This document shows positions 25,848 to 33,271 of a DNA stretch of 64,000 bases, one piece after another. Every line of letters begins with the position of its first letter. Position 1 is the stretch's first letter. Source of the DNA: Modestobacter sp. VKM Ac-2977 (lineage in GTDB: Bacteria > Actinomycetota > Actinomycetes > Mycobacteriales > Geodermatophilaceae); assembly GCF_026968045.1 (NCBI RefSeq), contig NZ_JAPVBQ010000003.1, positions 342,060-406,059 of the forward strand, in the 5' to 3' direction. Below the pieces are notes generated by a model. It was not told where the DNA came from. It did not search any database and saw only the letters and a list, made by a program, of their open reading frames with translations. Position numbers and translations under genes: made by a program.

Positions 25848-25878
25848 TGGTCGAGTACCCCAGAGGTCAGTCGAGGAC

Positions 25879-26163
25879 TCAGCCCTCGTCCTCCGTGACG
25901 TCGACGTCGAACTCGGTCTCGGTCTCGACCTCGAGCTCGGTCTCGGTCTCGACGACCTCTTCCTCGATCTCGGTCTCGGTCTCGGTCGGCTCGAGGGTCT
26001 CGGTGACCTCGGTCTCCACCTCCTCGGTCTCGGTGAGCTCCTCGGTCTCGGTCACCTCGACCGTCCCGTCCTCGTCAGCGTTCTCGCCGCTGCACGCAGC
26101 AACGCCGAAGACGAGGAGGCCGGAGAAGGAGGCGGCGGAGACGCCGCGGACGAGCTTGTTCAT
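25879..26163 (-). CDS. Extremely acidic Thr/Glu-rich lipoprotein
   Basis: A 94-residue exported lipoprotein. The signal peptide MNKLVRGVSAASFSGLLV ends in the lipobox GVAAC (Cys24). The 71-residue mature part contains 28 Glu, 5 Asp and 16 Thr, mostly in alternating TE/ET pairs with Val between, and no Lys or Arg at all. It is low complexity, with an underlying GTCTCG-type DNA repeat on the plus strand. AGGAG stands seven bases before the ATG. It sits between the protein O-mannosyltransferase and the mannose-donor synthase, so its many Thr residues could be O-mannosylated. The acidic tail may also bind cations in the wall. No known family is recognised. Confidence 0.82.
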   Translation of the reverse strand: MNKLVRGVSAASFSGLLVFGVAACSGENADEDGTVEVTETEELTETEEVETEVTETLEPTETETEIEEEVVETETELEVETETEFDVDVTEDEG

Positions 26164-26238
26164 GGGGTGCTCCTGTGTTCGGGGGAAGCGGTCGCTCAGA
26201 GGCATGTCCGCATATCGCCGCCCTCACACACCCGGAAC

Positions 26239-26305
26239 GCATAACGATCAGGTCACAGGAGGTGAACTGTCTCTCTGCACATGGATCGCACAACGATCCG
26301 GTAAC
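26239..26305. promoter_or_regulatory. Paired direct repeats in the lipoprotein / mannose-synthase intergenic region
   Basis: Two 18-base elements, GCATAACGATCAGGTCAC (26239-26256) and GCACAACGATCCGGTAAC (26288-26305), match at 15 of 18 positions and start 49 bases apart. They lie between the divergent lipoprotein and glycosyltransferase genes and look like two binding sites for one regulator controlling both. Confidence 0.5.
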
Positions 26306-26373
26306 GGCGAGTGTCGGTAAATCATGTTGGAGAACGGGGTGTCCGAGAGGTCGGGACTGGTAATGGCGGGACG

Positions 26374-27150
26374 GTGAATCCTCGGTCCGTGTGCGTCTGC
26401 ATCCCCACCTACCAGGAGCGGGAGAGCCTGCCGCGCACGCTCGCCGGCGTGCTGCGTGCGGTCCCGGACGCCCACGTGCTGGTGATCGACGACAACAGCC
26501 CCGACGGCACCGGCGAGCTCGCCGACCGGCTGGCCGCCGATGACCCGCGGGTGCACGTGCTGCACCGCCCGGGCAAGGAGGGGCTGGGGCCGGCCTACAT
26601 CGCCGGCTTCCGGTGGGCCCTGGCCGAGGGCTTCGACGTGGTGGCGCAGATGGACGCCGACGGGTCGCACCGCCCCGAGGACCTGCCCCGACTGCTGGCG
26701 GGACTCGCCGGGGCCGATGCCGTGCTGGGCTCCCGCTGGGTGCCCGGAGGTGCCGTCGCCGACTGGCCGCGCAGTCGTGAGCTGCTCAGCCGCAGCGCCA
26801 ACCAGTACGTGCGGGCTGCGCTGCGGCTCCCGGTGGGGGATGCGACCGGGGGGTTCCGGGCCTTCCGTCGCCACACCCTGGAGCGGCTGGACCTGGACGC
26901 GGTGCAGAGCCAGGGCTACTGCTTCCAGATCGACATGGCCCGTCAGGTGTGGGCCCGGGGTCTGCGCCTGGTGGAGGTGCCGATCCTGTTCGTGAACCGG
27001 GAGTTCGGCGAGAGCAAGATGAGCGCACGGATCGTCCGCGAGGCGCTGGTCCGCGTCACCGCCTGGTCGCTGAGCTCGCGACGGCCTGCGCCGGTGGTGC
27101 GGTCGACGTCCACGAGCGGTGAGCGGCTCGTCCACCGGGCCGCCGCCTGA
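26374..27150 (+). CDS. Polyprenol-phosphate mannosyltransferase (Ppm1/DPM1-like GT2)
   Basis: A 258-residue GT-A fold glycosyltransferase of the dolichol-phosphate-mannose synthase type, making polyprenyl-phosphate-mannose from GDP-mannose on the inner membrane face. Signatures: CIPTYQERESLPRTL, VIDDNSPDGTGELAD, the metal-binding MDADGSHRPEDLP, SRWVPGG, and the family-typical LPVGDATGGFRAFRR and GYCFQIDMARQVW. The end VPILFVNREFGESKMS matches DPM1 enzymes. It has no C-terminal membrane helices, so it is the soluble, membrane-associated type. I chose the GTG at 26374; a more upstream start is possible. The product is the sugar donor for the PMT enzyme encoded nearby and for lipoglycan synthesis. 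Confidence 0.9.
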   Translation: MNPRSVCVCIPTYQERESLPRTLAGVLRAVPDAHVLVIDDNSPDGTGELADRLAADDPRVHVLHRPGKEGLGPAYIAGFRWALAEGFDVVAQMDADGSHRPEDLPRLLAGLAGADAVLGSRWVPGGAVADWPRSRELLSRSANQYVRAALRLPVGDATGGFRAFRRHTLERLDLDAVQSQGYCFQIDMARQVWARGLRLVEVPILFVNREFGESKMSARIVREALVRVTAWSLSSRRPAPVVRSTSTSGERLVHRAAA

Positions 27151-27163
27151 CCCACTCCCACAT

Positions 27164-27216
27164 CCGCATGTGCGGGTTCTGAACCGGTTGTCCGTCCGCA
27201 GCTGCGGAACTAGGCT
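27164..27216 (+). promoter_or_regulatory. Leaderless mop/mod promoter with two palindromic operators
   Basis: TTGTCC (27188-27193) and TAGGCT (27211-27216) are spaced by 17 bases and the GTG start of the mop gene is at 27223, the expected transcription start, so the mRNA is probably leaderless. CCGCA-GC-TGCGG (27196-27207) fills the spacer and CCGCA-TG-TGCGG (27164-27175) lies exactly 32 bases upstream, three helical turns. Repressor binding to such paired sites would block polymerase. Confidence 0.6.
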
Positions 27217-27222
27217 TCCGGC

Positions 27223-27615
27223 GTGCCTCCCTCCTACCGGATCGCCGAGGCCGCTGCGCTGCTCGGCGTCAGTGACGACACGGTCCGCCGCTGGATCGAC
27301 GGCGATCGGCTGTCCGCCACCCGCGACGGGGGCCCGGCGCAGGTCGACGGCGCGGAGCTGGCCCGGGTCGCCGCCGAGCTGTACGACGCGCCCTCGCCCG
27401 GAGCCACCCGCTCGTCCTCGGCCCGCAACCGGCTCACCGGCATCGTCACCCGGGTGGTGCGGGACACCGTGATGGCGCAGGTGGAGATCCAGGCCGGGCC
27501 GTTCCGGCTGGTCTCGCTGATGTCCCGCGAGGCCGCCGACGAGCTGGGGCTGGAGCCCGGCGTCCGGGCGGTGGCCACGGTCAAGGCCACCCAGGTCAGC
27601 GTGGACGTGCCGTGA
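27223..27615 (+). CDS. Molybdate-responsive regulator: helix-turn-helix plus Mop (TOBE) domain
   Basis: A 130-residue two-domain protein. Residues 5-50 (YRIAEAAALLGVSDDTVRRWIDGDRL) form a MerR/excisionase-like helix-turn-helix. After a Ser/Pro-rich linker, residues about 66-130 (SARNRLTGIVTRVVRDTVMAQVEIQAG to ELGLEPGVRAVATVKATQVSVDV) form one Mop/TOBE domain of the kind that binds molybdate or tungstate. It heads the modABC operon: its TGA overlaps the modA GTG. A role as the molybdate-sensing repressor of its own operon, an alternative to ModE, is the simplest reading. Start GTG at 27223 fits a leaderless transcript. Confidence 0.88.
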   Translation: MPPSYRIAEAAALLGVSDDTVRRWIDGDRLSATRDGGPAQVDGAELARVAAELYDAPSPGATRSSSARNRLTGIVTRVVRDTVMAQVEIQAGPFRLVSLMSREAADELGLEPGVRAVATVKATQVSVDVP

Positions 27616-28370
27616 AACGGCTGGTCGCCGGCGCCCTGCTGCTGGTCCTGGCTGGATGCGGGGTCGACGACGGGCGGTCGATCGAGACGGACGGCGAGCT
27701 GGGCGGCACCCTCACCGTCTTCGCGGCAGCCTCGCTGACCGACGTCTTCACCGACCTCGGCGACCAGCTCGAGTCCGAGCACCCGGGCCTGGACGTGCAG
27801 TTCAACTTCGCCGGCAGCTCCGCGCTGGCGACCCAGGTGACCCAGGGGGCGCCGGCCGACGTCCTCGCCTCCGCCGACGAGGAGCAGCTGGACGCCGTCG
27901 CCGACCTGGGCGCCGGTGACCCCGCCGTCTTCGCGGAGAACACGCTGGTCATCGCCGTCCCGGCGGGCAACCCGGCCGACGTGCGCGGGCTGGCCGACCT
28001 CGCCGACGCGGGGAAGAGCATCGCCCTGTGCGCCGCCGAGGTGCCGTGCGGGGCGGCGGCCGCGCGGGTGTTCGACGCCGCCGGCCTGACCCCCGCGCCG
28101 GACACCCTGGAGCAGGACGTCCGCGCGGCGCTGACGAAGGTGCAGCTCGGCGAGGTCGACGCCGCGCTGGTCTACGCGACCGACGTCGCGGCGGCCGGCT
28201 CGGCGGTGGAGGCGATCGAGGTCCCGGAGGCCGCCGACGTGGTCAACCGCTACCCGCTGATGGTGCTCGAGAGGGCACCCAACCCGCTGGCGGCGAGGGC
28301 GTTCGTCGACCTGGTGCGCTCGGACACCGGCCGCCAGGCCCTCGCCGACGCCGGCTTCCGCCTCCCATGA
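27612..28370 (+). CDS. modA: Molybdate ABC transporter substrate-binding lipoprotein
   Basis: A 252-residue binding protein that captures molybdate outside the membrane and delivers it to ModBC. Signal peptide with lipobox LAGC (Cys16); the mature part begins LTVFAAASLTDVFTDLG and continues FNFAGSSALATQVTQGAPADVLASADE, the classic ModA ligand-binding segments with the oxyanion-contacting Ser residues. The GTG start overlaps the mop stop as GTGA, and its own TGA overlaps the ATG I assign to modB. Length is normal. Confidence 0.95.
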   Translation: MKRLVAGALLLVLAGCGVDDGRSIETDGELGGTLTVFAAASLTDVFTDLGDQLESEHPGLDVQFNFAGSSALATQVTQGAPADVLASADEEQLDAVADLGAGDPAVFAENTLVIAVPAGNPADVRGLADLADAGKSIALCAAEVPCGAAAARVFDAAGLTPAPDTLEQDVRAALTKVQLGEVDAALVYATDVAAAGSAVEAIEVPEAADVVNRYPLMVLERAPNPLAARAFVDLVRSDTGRQALADAGFRLP

Positions 28371-29209
28371 CCCACCCGGTGGGGCCAAAGTCGCGACTTT
28401 GGCCCCAGAGACAGGGGCGGGGTGGCGGGGTGCCGGCGCCGCTGCTGGTCCCGGCGCTGCTGGGGGTGGCGTTCCTGGTGCTGCCGCTGCTCGGGCTGCT
28501 GGTGCGCGCGCCCTGGTCGGACCTCGGCCCGCAGCTGGCCCGGCCGGGCGTCGGCGAGGCGCTGCGGCTGTCGCTCGTCTCGGCCACCCTGGCCACCGTC
28601 GTCTCGCTGCTGCTCGGCGTCCCGCTGGCCTGGGTGCTGGCCCGGTCCCAGGTGCGTGGCCGGTCGGTGCTGCGCGCGCTGGTGACCGTGCCGCTCGTGC
28701 TGCCGCCGGTCGTCGGCGGGGTCGCGCTGTTCCTGGTGCTGGGCCGGCAGGGGATCATCGGCCGCTGGTTGTTCGAGGCCACCGGCTTCTCGCTGCCGTT
28801 CACCACCGCCGCGGTGGTCGTCGCCGAGACGTTCGTGGCGATGCCGTTCCTGGTGATCAGCGTGGAGGGCGCGCTGCGCGCCGCGGACGCACGGTTCGAG
28901 GACGCCGCCGCCACCCTCGGCGCCGACCGGTGGACGACGTTCCGCCGGGTCACCCTGCCCCTGGTCGCACCGGGGATCGCCGCCGGCGCGGTGCTGTGCT
29001 GGGCGCGCGCACTGGGGGAGTTCGGCGCCACGATCACCTTCGCCGGCAACTTCCCGGGGACGACGCAGACCATGCCGCTGGCGGTCTACCTGACCCTGCA
29101 GCGCGACCCGGAGGCGGCGATCGTGCTGAGCCTGGTGCTGCTCGGCGTCTCCCTGGCCACCCTGCTGCTGCTGCGCGACCGCTGGCTGGGGCGGGGAGCG
29201 GTCACGTGA
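28367..29209 (+). CDS. modB: Molybdate ABC transporter permease
   Basis: A 280-residue permease with five to six membrane helices and the ABC permease EAA-type loop DARFEDAAATLGADRWTTFRRVTLPLVAPG, which docks on ModC. The end GEFGATITFAGNFPGTTQTMPLAVY is diagnostic of ModB/CysT-type permeases. The ATG at 28367 overlaps the modA stop as ATGA and gives a basic N-terminal tail whose residues GPKSRLWPQ are encoded by the 26-bp palindrome. An alternative GTG at 28430, preceded by AGGGGCGGGGTGG, would put the palindrome outside the coding region. The first start suits the positive-inside rule, the second suits family length; I cannot decide. Confidence 0.9.
   Translation: MTHPVGPKSRLWPQRQGRGGGVPAPLLVPALLGVAFLVLPLLGLLVRAPWSDLGPQLARPGVGEALRLSLVSATLATVVSLLLGVPLAWVLARSQVRGRSVLRALVTVPLVLPPVVGGVALFLVLGRQGIIGRWLFEATGFSLPFTTAAVVVAETFVAMPFLVISVEGALRAADARFEDAAATLGADRWTTFRRVTLPLVAPGIAAGAVLCWARALGEFGATITFAGNFPGTTQTMPLAVYLTLQRDPEAAIVLSLVLLGVSLATLLLLRDRWLGRGAVT
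28381..28406. repeat. 26-bp palindromic element, copy 2 (modA-modB junction)
   Basis: A perfect palindrome with half-site GGGGCCAAAGTCG. It is identical to the copy at 2812-2837 except for two bases in the left half of that copy. It starts 11 bases after the modA stop and, with the upstream modB start, is translated in frame. Confidence 0.85.
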
Positions 29210-30252
29210 GCCTGGCCGCGCACGTCGTCGTCCGGCGCGGGACGCTGGCGCTGGACGTGGAGCTGGCCGTGGCCGACGGCGAGGTGCTCGCCGTCCTCGG
29301 GCCGAACGGTGCCGGCAAGTCCTCCCTCCTGCGGGTGCTGGCCGGGCTGCTGCGCCCGGACGGCGGCCGGGTGCAGGTCGACGACGAGGTCTGGGACTCC
29401 CCCGACGTGCACCTGCCCGCACACGAGCGGTCGCTGGGCATGGTGTTCCAGGACCACCTGCTGTTCCCGCACCTCTCGGTCACCGAGAACGTGGCCTTCG
29501 GGCCCCGCACCCGCGGCACTCCCCGGCCGGCGGCGCGGGCCGCGGCGGAGGACTGGCTGGCGCGGGTCGGGCTGGCCGGGCTCGGGGACCGGCGTCCCGG
29601 ACAGCTCTCCGGTGGGCAGGCCCAGCGCGCCGCGCTCGCCCGGGCCCTGGTCGGCCGGCCGCAGCTGCTGCTGCTCGATGAGCCGCTGTCCGCGCTCGAC
29701 GCCCGGACCCGGCTCACCGTGCGCGCCGAGCTGCACCGGCACCTCGGCGACTACCCCGGCAGCGCGGTGCTGGTCACCCACGACCCGGTCGATGCCATGG
29801 CGCTGGCCGACCGGGTCGTCGTCATCGAGGAGGGACGGGTCGTGCAGGCCGGCACGCCGGCCGAGGTCGCCCGCCGGCCGCGCACCGACTACGTGGCCCG
29901 GCTGGTCGGGCTCGTGCTGCTGGCCGGCCAGGGCACCGGGACCCAGGTCGCGCTGGACGGCGGGGGCGCGGTCGCGGTCGCGGTCGACGTCGCCGGGCCG
30001 GTGTTCGTCGCCGTCCGGCCCGAGTCGGTGGCGCTCTACCTGCAGCGGCCGGTCGGCAGCCCGCGCAACGTGTGGCCGCTGCGGCTGGCGGCGGCGACCC
30101 CGCACGGCTCGGTGGTGCGCTGTGACCTGGCCGGCGAGGTGCCGCTGACCGCCGACGTCACGGCGACGTCCTTCGCCGAGCTGGGGCTGGCCCCCGGCGC
30201 CGAGGTCTGGGCGTCGGTCAAGGCCAGCGAGCTCACCGTCTACCCGCGCTGA
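29206..30252 (+). CDS. modC: Molybdate ABC transporter ATP-binding protein
   Basis: A 348-residue ABC ATPase with a C-terminal Mop/TOBE extension. Walker A is LGPNGAGKSSLL, the Q-loop MVFQDHLLFPHLS, the signature LSGGQAQRAALARAL, and Walker B LLLLDEPLSALDA, followed by the switch His in LVTHDP. Residues from about 285 onward (RNVWPLRLAAATPHGSVVRCDLAGEVPL to APGAEVWASVKASELTVY) are the TOBE domain that senses molybdate. The GTG at 29206 overlaps the modB TGA. Energises molybdate uptake with ModB; completes the mop-modABC operon. Confidence 0.95.
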   Translation: MSLAAHVVVRRGTLALDVELAVADGEVLAVLGPNGAGKSSLLRVLAGLLRPDGGRVQVDDEVWDSPDVHLPAHERSLGMVFQDHLLFPHLSVTENVAFGPRTRGTPRPAARAAAEDWLARVGLAGLGDRRPGQLSGGQAQRAALARALVGRPQLLLLDEPLSALDARTRLTVRAELHRHLGDYPGSAVLVTHDPVDAMALADRVVVIEEGRVVQAGTPAEVARRPRTDYVARLVGLVLLAGQGTGTQVALDGGGAVAVAVDVAGPVFVAVRPESVALYLQRPVGSPRNVWPLRLAAATPHGSVVRCDLAGEVPLTADVTATSFAELGLAPGAEVWASVKASELTVYPR

Positions 30253-30264
30253 GAGAGTGGGGGC

Positions 30265-30840
30265 GTGACGACGGATGCGCCCGTGGCCGGGCTCGTGCTC
30301 GCCGCCGGCGGTGGCCGTCGGTACGGGATGCCGAAGGCGCTGGTCGAGTACGAGGGCAGCCTGCTGGTCGAACGGGCGGTGCGGACGGCGGCCGCGGTCT
30401 GCGACCCGGTGCTCGTCGTCCTCGGGGCGCAGGCGGTCGACGTCTGGCGCACCGCCGACCTGACCGGTGCGACCGTGCTGGCCAACCGCGACTGGGAGAG
30501 CGGGATGGCCTCGAGCCTGCGCACCGGGCTGGACGGGCTGCGCGGGTGGCCGGGCCGGGTCGACGCCGTGCTGGTGCAGCTGGTCGACATGCCGGGGATG
30601 ACGCCGGCTGCGCTGGCCCGGCTGGCCGAGCACGCGGCCCCCGATGCCCTGGCCGTCGCCAGCTACGACGGCGTCCGCGGGCACCCGGTGCTGCTGGGCC
30701 GCGAGCACTGGGCGGGGGTGGCCGGGACGGCGACCGGTGACGAGGGCGCGCGCGCCTACCTGGCCGCCCACGACGTCACCGAGGTCGACTGCACCGGCCT
30801 GGCCGACCCCACCGACCTGGACGTCCCGCCGACGGCGTGA
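30265..30840 (+). CDS. MobA/MocA-like nucleotidyltransferase
   Basis: A 191-residue GT-A fold nucleotidyltransferase. LAAGGGRRYGMPKALVEYEGSLLVERAV is the NTP-binding signature loop, and LVQLVDMPGMTPAAL holds the metal-binding Asp motif. Proteins of this group attach CMP or GMP to molybdopterin: MocA makes the cytosine dinucleotide cofactor used by xanthine and CO dehydrogenase-type enzymes, MobA the guanine form. GRRYGMPKAL fits the MocA side. The gene follows modC by 12 bases and precedes moaE, so a molybdenum cofactor role is well supported. The start is GTG at 30265 after GGGGGC. Confidence 0.85.
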   Translation: MTTDAPVAGLVLAAGGGRRYGMPKALVEYEGSLLVERAVRTAAAVCDPVLVVLGAQAVDVWRTADLTGATVLANRDWESGMASSLRTGLDGLRGWPGRVDAVLVQLVDMPGMTPAALARLAEHAAPDALAVASYDGVRGHPVLLGREHWAGVAGTATGDEGARAYLAAHDVTEVDCTGLADPTDLDVPPTA

Positions 30841-30866
30841 CCGCTCGCCAGAGCCCGGCCGGCGAG

Positions 30867-30872
30867 TACCTT
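30867..30872 (+). promoter_or_regulatory. Possible -10 element of a leaderless moaE transcript
   Basis: TACCTT fits the actinobacterial TANNNT pattern and ends seven bases before the GTG start of moaE, as at the mop gene. The matching -35 region is weak, so this is tentative. Confidence 0.3.
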
Positions 30873-30879
30873 CGCGGCC

Positions 30880-31299
30880 GTGGAGACGATCCTGGCCCGG
30901 GTGACCGAGGAGCCGCTGTCGGTCGCCGAGCACGAGGCGGCCGTGGCCGACAAGGCGGCCGGTGCGGTGGTCTCCTTCGCCGGCGTGGTCCGCGACCACG
31001 ACGGTGGCCGCTCGGTCACCGAGCTGGAGTACACCGGGCACCCGTCCGCCCCGGAGCTGATCGCCGAGATCGCCGCCGAGTTCGCCGCCCGGCCGGAGGT
31101 GCAGGCGGTCGCCGTCTCCCACCGGATCGGCCTGCTGGGCATCGGTGATGTCGCGCTGGCCTGCGCGGTCAGCGCCGCACACCGCGGCCAGGCGTTCACC
31201 GCCTGCGCGGAGCTCGTCGACGAGGTGAAGGCGCGGCTGCCGATCTGGAAGCGGCAGGTCTTCTCCGACGGCGAGGAGGAGTGGGTCGCCTGCCCGTGA
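30880..31299 (+). CDS. moaE: Molybdopterin synthase catalytic subunit
   Basis: A 139-residue MoaE. It inserts two sulfurs, carried on MoaD thiocarboxylates, into cyclic pyranopterin monophosphate to make molybdopterin. Signatures: GAVVSFAGVVRDHDGGRSV, LEYTGHPSAPELI, RIGLLGIGDVALACAVSAAHR, and the catalytic Lys segment DEVKARLPIWKRQVF. Its partner moaD lies 2 kb away on the opposite strand with moaA. The start is GTG at 30880. Confidence 0.95.
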   Translation: METILARVTEEPLSVAEHEAAVADKAAGAVVSFAGVVRDHDGGRSVTELEYTGHPSAPELIAEIAAEFAARPEVQAVAVSHRIGLLGIGDVALACAVSAAHRGQAFTACAELVDEVKARLPIWKRQVFSDGEEEWVACP

Positions 31300-31433
31300 C
31301 GGGTGGGCCGCCTGTGACGTCGCTCCTTGCCCGCCGTTCACCGGCATGGCATAACTGACCGACTCGACTCCAACCCACGGGGCGAGTGCTCCTCCGGTGT
31401 ACCGCAGGCGGCGGAATGACCGGGAGGTCCCAC

Positions 31434-33023
31434 ATGCCCTGGCGGGCTGGCGAACTGATCGTCGAGGCGATGCCCTCGGGCTTCCTCTCCATGGACGCCG
31501 ACTGGCGGATCACCTACGTGAACCAGGCCGGGGTGGCGATCCTCGGCTTCTCCCGCGAGGAGCTGGTCGGCGAGGACTTCTGGGAGGTCTTCCCGGCCAA
31601 CGTGGACAACGAGTTCGGCCGGGCCTACCGGCGCGCGGTCGCCACGGGTGAGCCGGTCAACGTGGAGGGCTTCTACCCGGCGCCGCTGAACCGCTGGTTC
31701 GAGGTGCAGGCGATCCCGGCAGACGCCGGCCTGCTCTGCTACTTCTCCGACGTCACCGACCGCCGCACCGGCCGGGAGCGGCTGGCGATGATGGCCCGGG
31801 TCAGCGCCGAGCTGGCCGGCACCCTGGACGTCGACTCCGCGGCCGCCCGCATCCCGCGGCTGATCGTCCCGGTGCTGGGCGACTGGTGCGTGCTGACCGT
31901 GCTGGACGACGACGGCCGCCCCCGGGACGTCGGCTGGTGGCACGTCGACCCGTCCCGCCGTGCCCTGGTGGAGCGGTACGCCGCCGTGCGGCTGACCTCG
32001 ATGCCGGTCACCTCCCCCGTGGTGCGGGCGCTGCTCGGCGAGACCGTCGTCGCCGCCGCCGGTGACGTGGCCGCGCTGATGCCCGAGGGTGAGGCCCGGG
32101 ACCTGCTGGGGCTGCTCGGCCCGCACTCCGGCGTGACGCTGCCGCTGCGCGGGCGGGGGCGGACGCTCGGTGCGCTGACGCTGTACTTCGACGGCGACCG
32201 CGTCATGGAGGAGGCCGACCTGGCCACCGCCCAGGAGGTGGCCGACCGGGCGGGCCTGGCGCTGGACAACGTGCGGTTGTTCTCCCAGCAGCGGCAGCTG
32301 GCCGAGGAGCTGCAGCGCAGCCTGCTCACCGGGGCCTTCACCCACGACCAGGCCGAGGTCGTCGTCCGCTACACCCCGGCCGCCGAGGCGGCCCGGGTGG
32401 GCGGCGACTGGTACGACGCCTTCCTGCAGCCGTGCGGGGCGACGATGCTGGTCATCGGCGACGTCGTCGGCCACGACACCGCGGCGGCCGCGGCGATGGG
32501 CCAGCTGCGTTCGCTGCTGCGCGGCATCGCGACCTACAGCGACGCGGGACCGGGTGAGGTGCTGCGCGGGCTGGACGCGTCGATGGCCCAGCTGGACGTC
32601 GGCACCTACGCCACCGCGGCGGTGGCACGGTTCGAGCAGACCCCCGACGAGCTGACCCGCGGGGTCACCCGGATGCGGTGGAGCAACGCCGGGCACCTGC
32701 CGCCGCTGGTGATCAACCCCGACGGCACGCTGGCCGCGCTGGCCGACTGGCGGGGCGAGCTGCTGCTCGGCGTCGACGCCGAGACCTCCCGCGGGGAGTC
32801 GGTGGTGACGCTGGACGGCGGGACGACGGTGCTGCTGTTCACCGACGGGCTCATCGAGAGCCGCGGCGGCGACCTGGACCAGGGGATGGCCCGGCTGCGG
32901 ACGGCCGCTGCGGAGCTGGCCGACAGGTCACTGGACGAGCTCTGCGACGAACTGCTCGACCGGCTCGTGCACGGGCAGCCCGAGGACGACGTCGCCCTGG
33001 TCGCCATCCGCCTGCGCGGATAG
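31434..33023 (+). CDS. PAS-GAF-SpoIIE (PP2C) serine phosphatase
   Basis: A 529-residue soluble signalling protein. Residues about 10-110 are a PAS sensor (SMDADWRITYVNQAGVAILGFSREELVGEDFWEVFP), 115-285 a GAF domain (ending RAGLALDNVRLFSQQRQLAEELQRSLL), and 300-529 a PP2C/SpoIIE phosphatase with the metal-binding GGDWYDAF, VIGDVVGHD, NAGHLPPLV and LLFTDGLIE motifs. Such proteins dephosphorylate anti-sigma-factor antagonists in stress-sigma pathways. No anti-sigma or antagonist gene is adjacent. The ATG at 31434 has GGGAGG seven bases upstream. It is inserted between moaE and the moaDA genes, with no obvious link to molybdenum. Confidence 0.93.
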   Translation: MPWRAGELIVEAMPSGFLSMDADWRITYVNQAGVAILGFSREELVGEDFWEVFPANVDNEFGRAYRRAVATGEPVNVEGFYPAPLNRWFEVQAIPADAGLLCYFSDVTDRRTGRERLAMMARVSAELAGTLDVDSAAARIPRLIVPVLGDWCVLTVLDDDGRPRDVGWWHVDPSRRALVERYAAVRLTSMPVTSPVVRALLGETVVAAAGDVAALMPEGEARDLLGLLGPHSGVTLPLRGRGRTLGALTLYFDGDRVMEEADLATAQEVADRAGLALDNVRLFSQQRQLAEELQRSLLTGAFTHDQAEVVVRYTPAAEAARVGGDWYDAFLQPCGATMLVIGDVVGHDTAAAAAMGQLRSLLRGIATYSDAGPGEVLRGLDASMAQLDVGTYATAAVARFEQTPDELTRGVTRMRWSNAGHLPPLVINPDGTLAALADWRGELLLGVDAETSRGESVVTLDGGTTVLLFTDGLIESRGGDLDQGMARLRTAAAELADRSLDELCDELLDRLVHGQPEDDVALVAIRLRG

Positions 33024-33048
33024 CGACCGGCCGGCCGGCCCGGTGGCG

Positions 33049-33261
33049 TCAGTGCGCGCCGGCGCCGGCCAGCCCGTCGTCGTCCCGGCCGTCGCGCCGG
33101 GACTCGGTCCGCTCGACCCGCTCCTCCTCGGCCTCCGCGTCCAGCCGGCGGGCCTCGCCGTCGATGGTGGCCGCGGCGTCGCCGTGGGACTCGCCGTAGA
33201 CCTGCTCGGCGCGGCCCAGCAGCTCCTCCACCTTCAGCTTCGCCTTGTCGAACACGCTCAT
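33049..33261 (-). CDS. Small charged CsbD-like protein
   Basis: A 70-residue hydrophilic, probably helical protein starting MSVFDKAKLKVEELLGRAEQ, then GESHGDAAATIDGEARR and a run of Glu/Arg. The pattern of Lys/Glu helices with GxxxGD spacing resembles CsbD-type general stress proteins, though the similarity is modest. GAGGAG precedes the ATG. It starts 10 bases after the moaD stop, so it is the last gene of a moaA-moaD-csbD-like unit, and converges on the PAS-PP2C gene. No molybdenum role is suggested by its sequence. Confidence 0.65.
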   Translation of the reverse strand: MSVFDKAKLKVEELLGRAEQVYGESHGDAAATIDGEARRLDAEAEEERVERTESRRDGRDDDGLAGAGAH

Positions 33262-33271
33262 CGGGGGCTCC

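Noticed and set aside
25900-26060. Short repeated GTCTCG units, considered as a CRISPR or minisatellite
   Set aside because: They are codon repeats for Thr-Glu within a protein gene, without spacers of constant length.
25838-26320. A Ser/Val-rich plus-strand open frame that looks like a repeat protein
   Set aside because: It is the complement of the Thr/Glu lipoprotein; the minus strand has a signal peptide, lipobox and ribosome-binding site and the plus strand has none.
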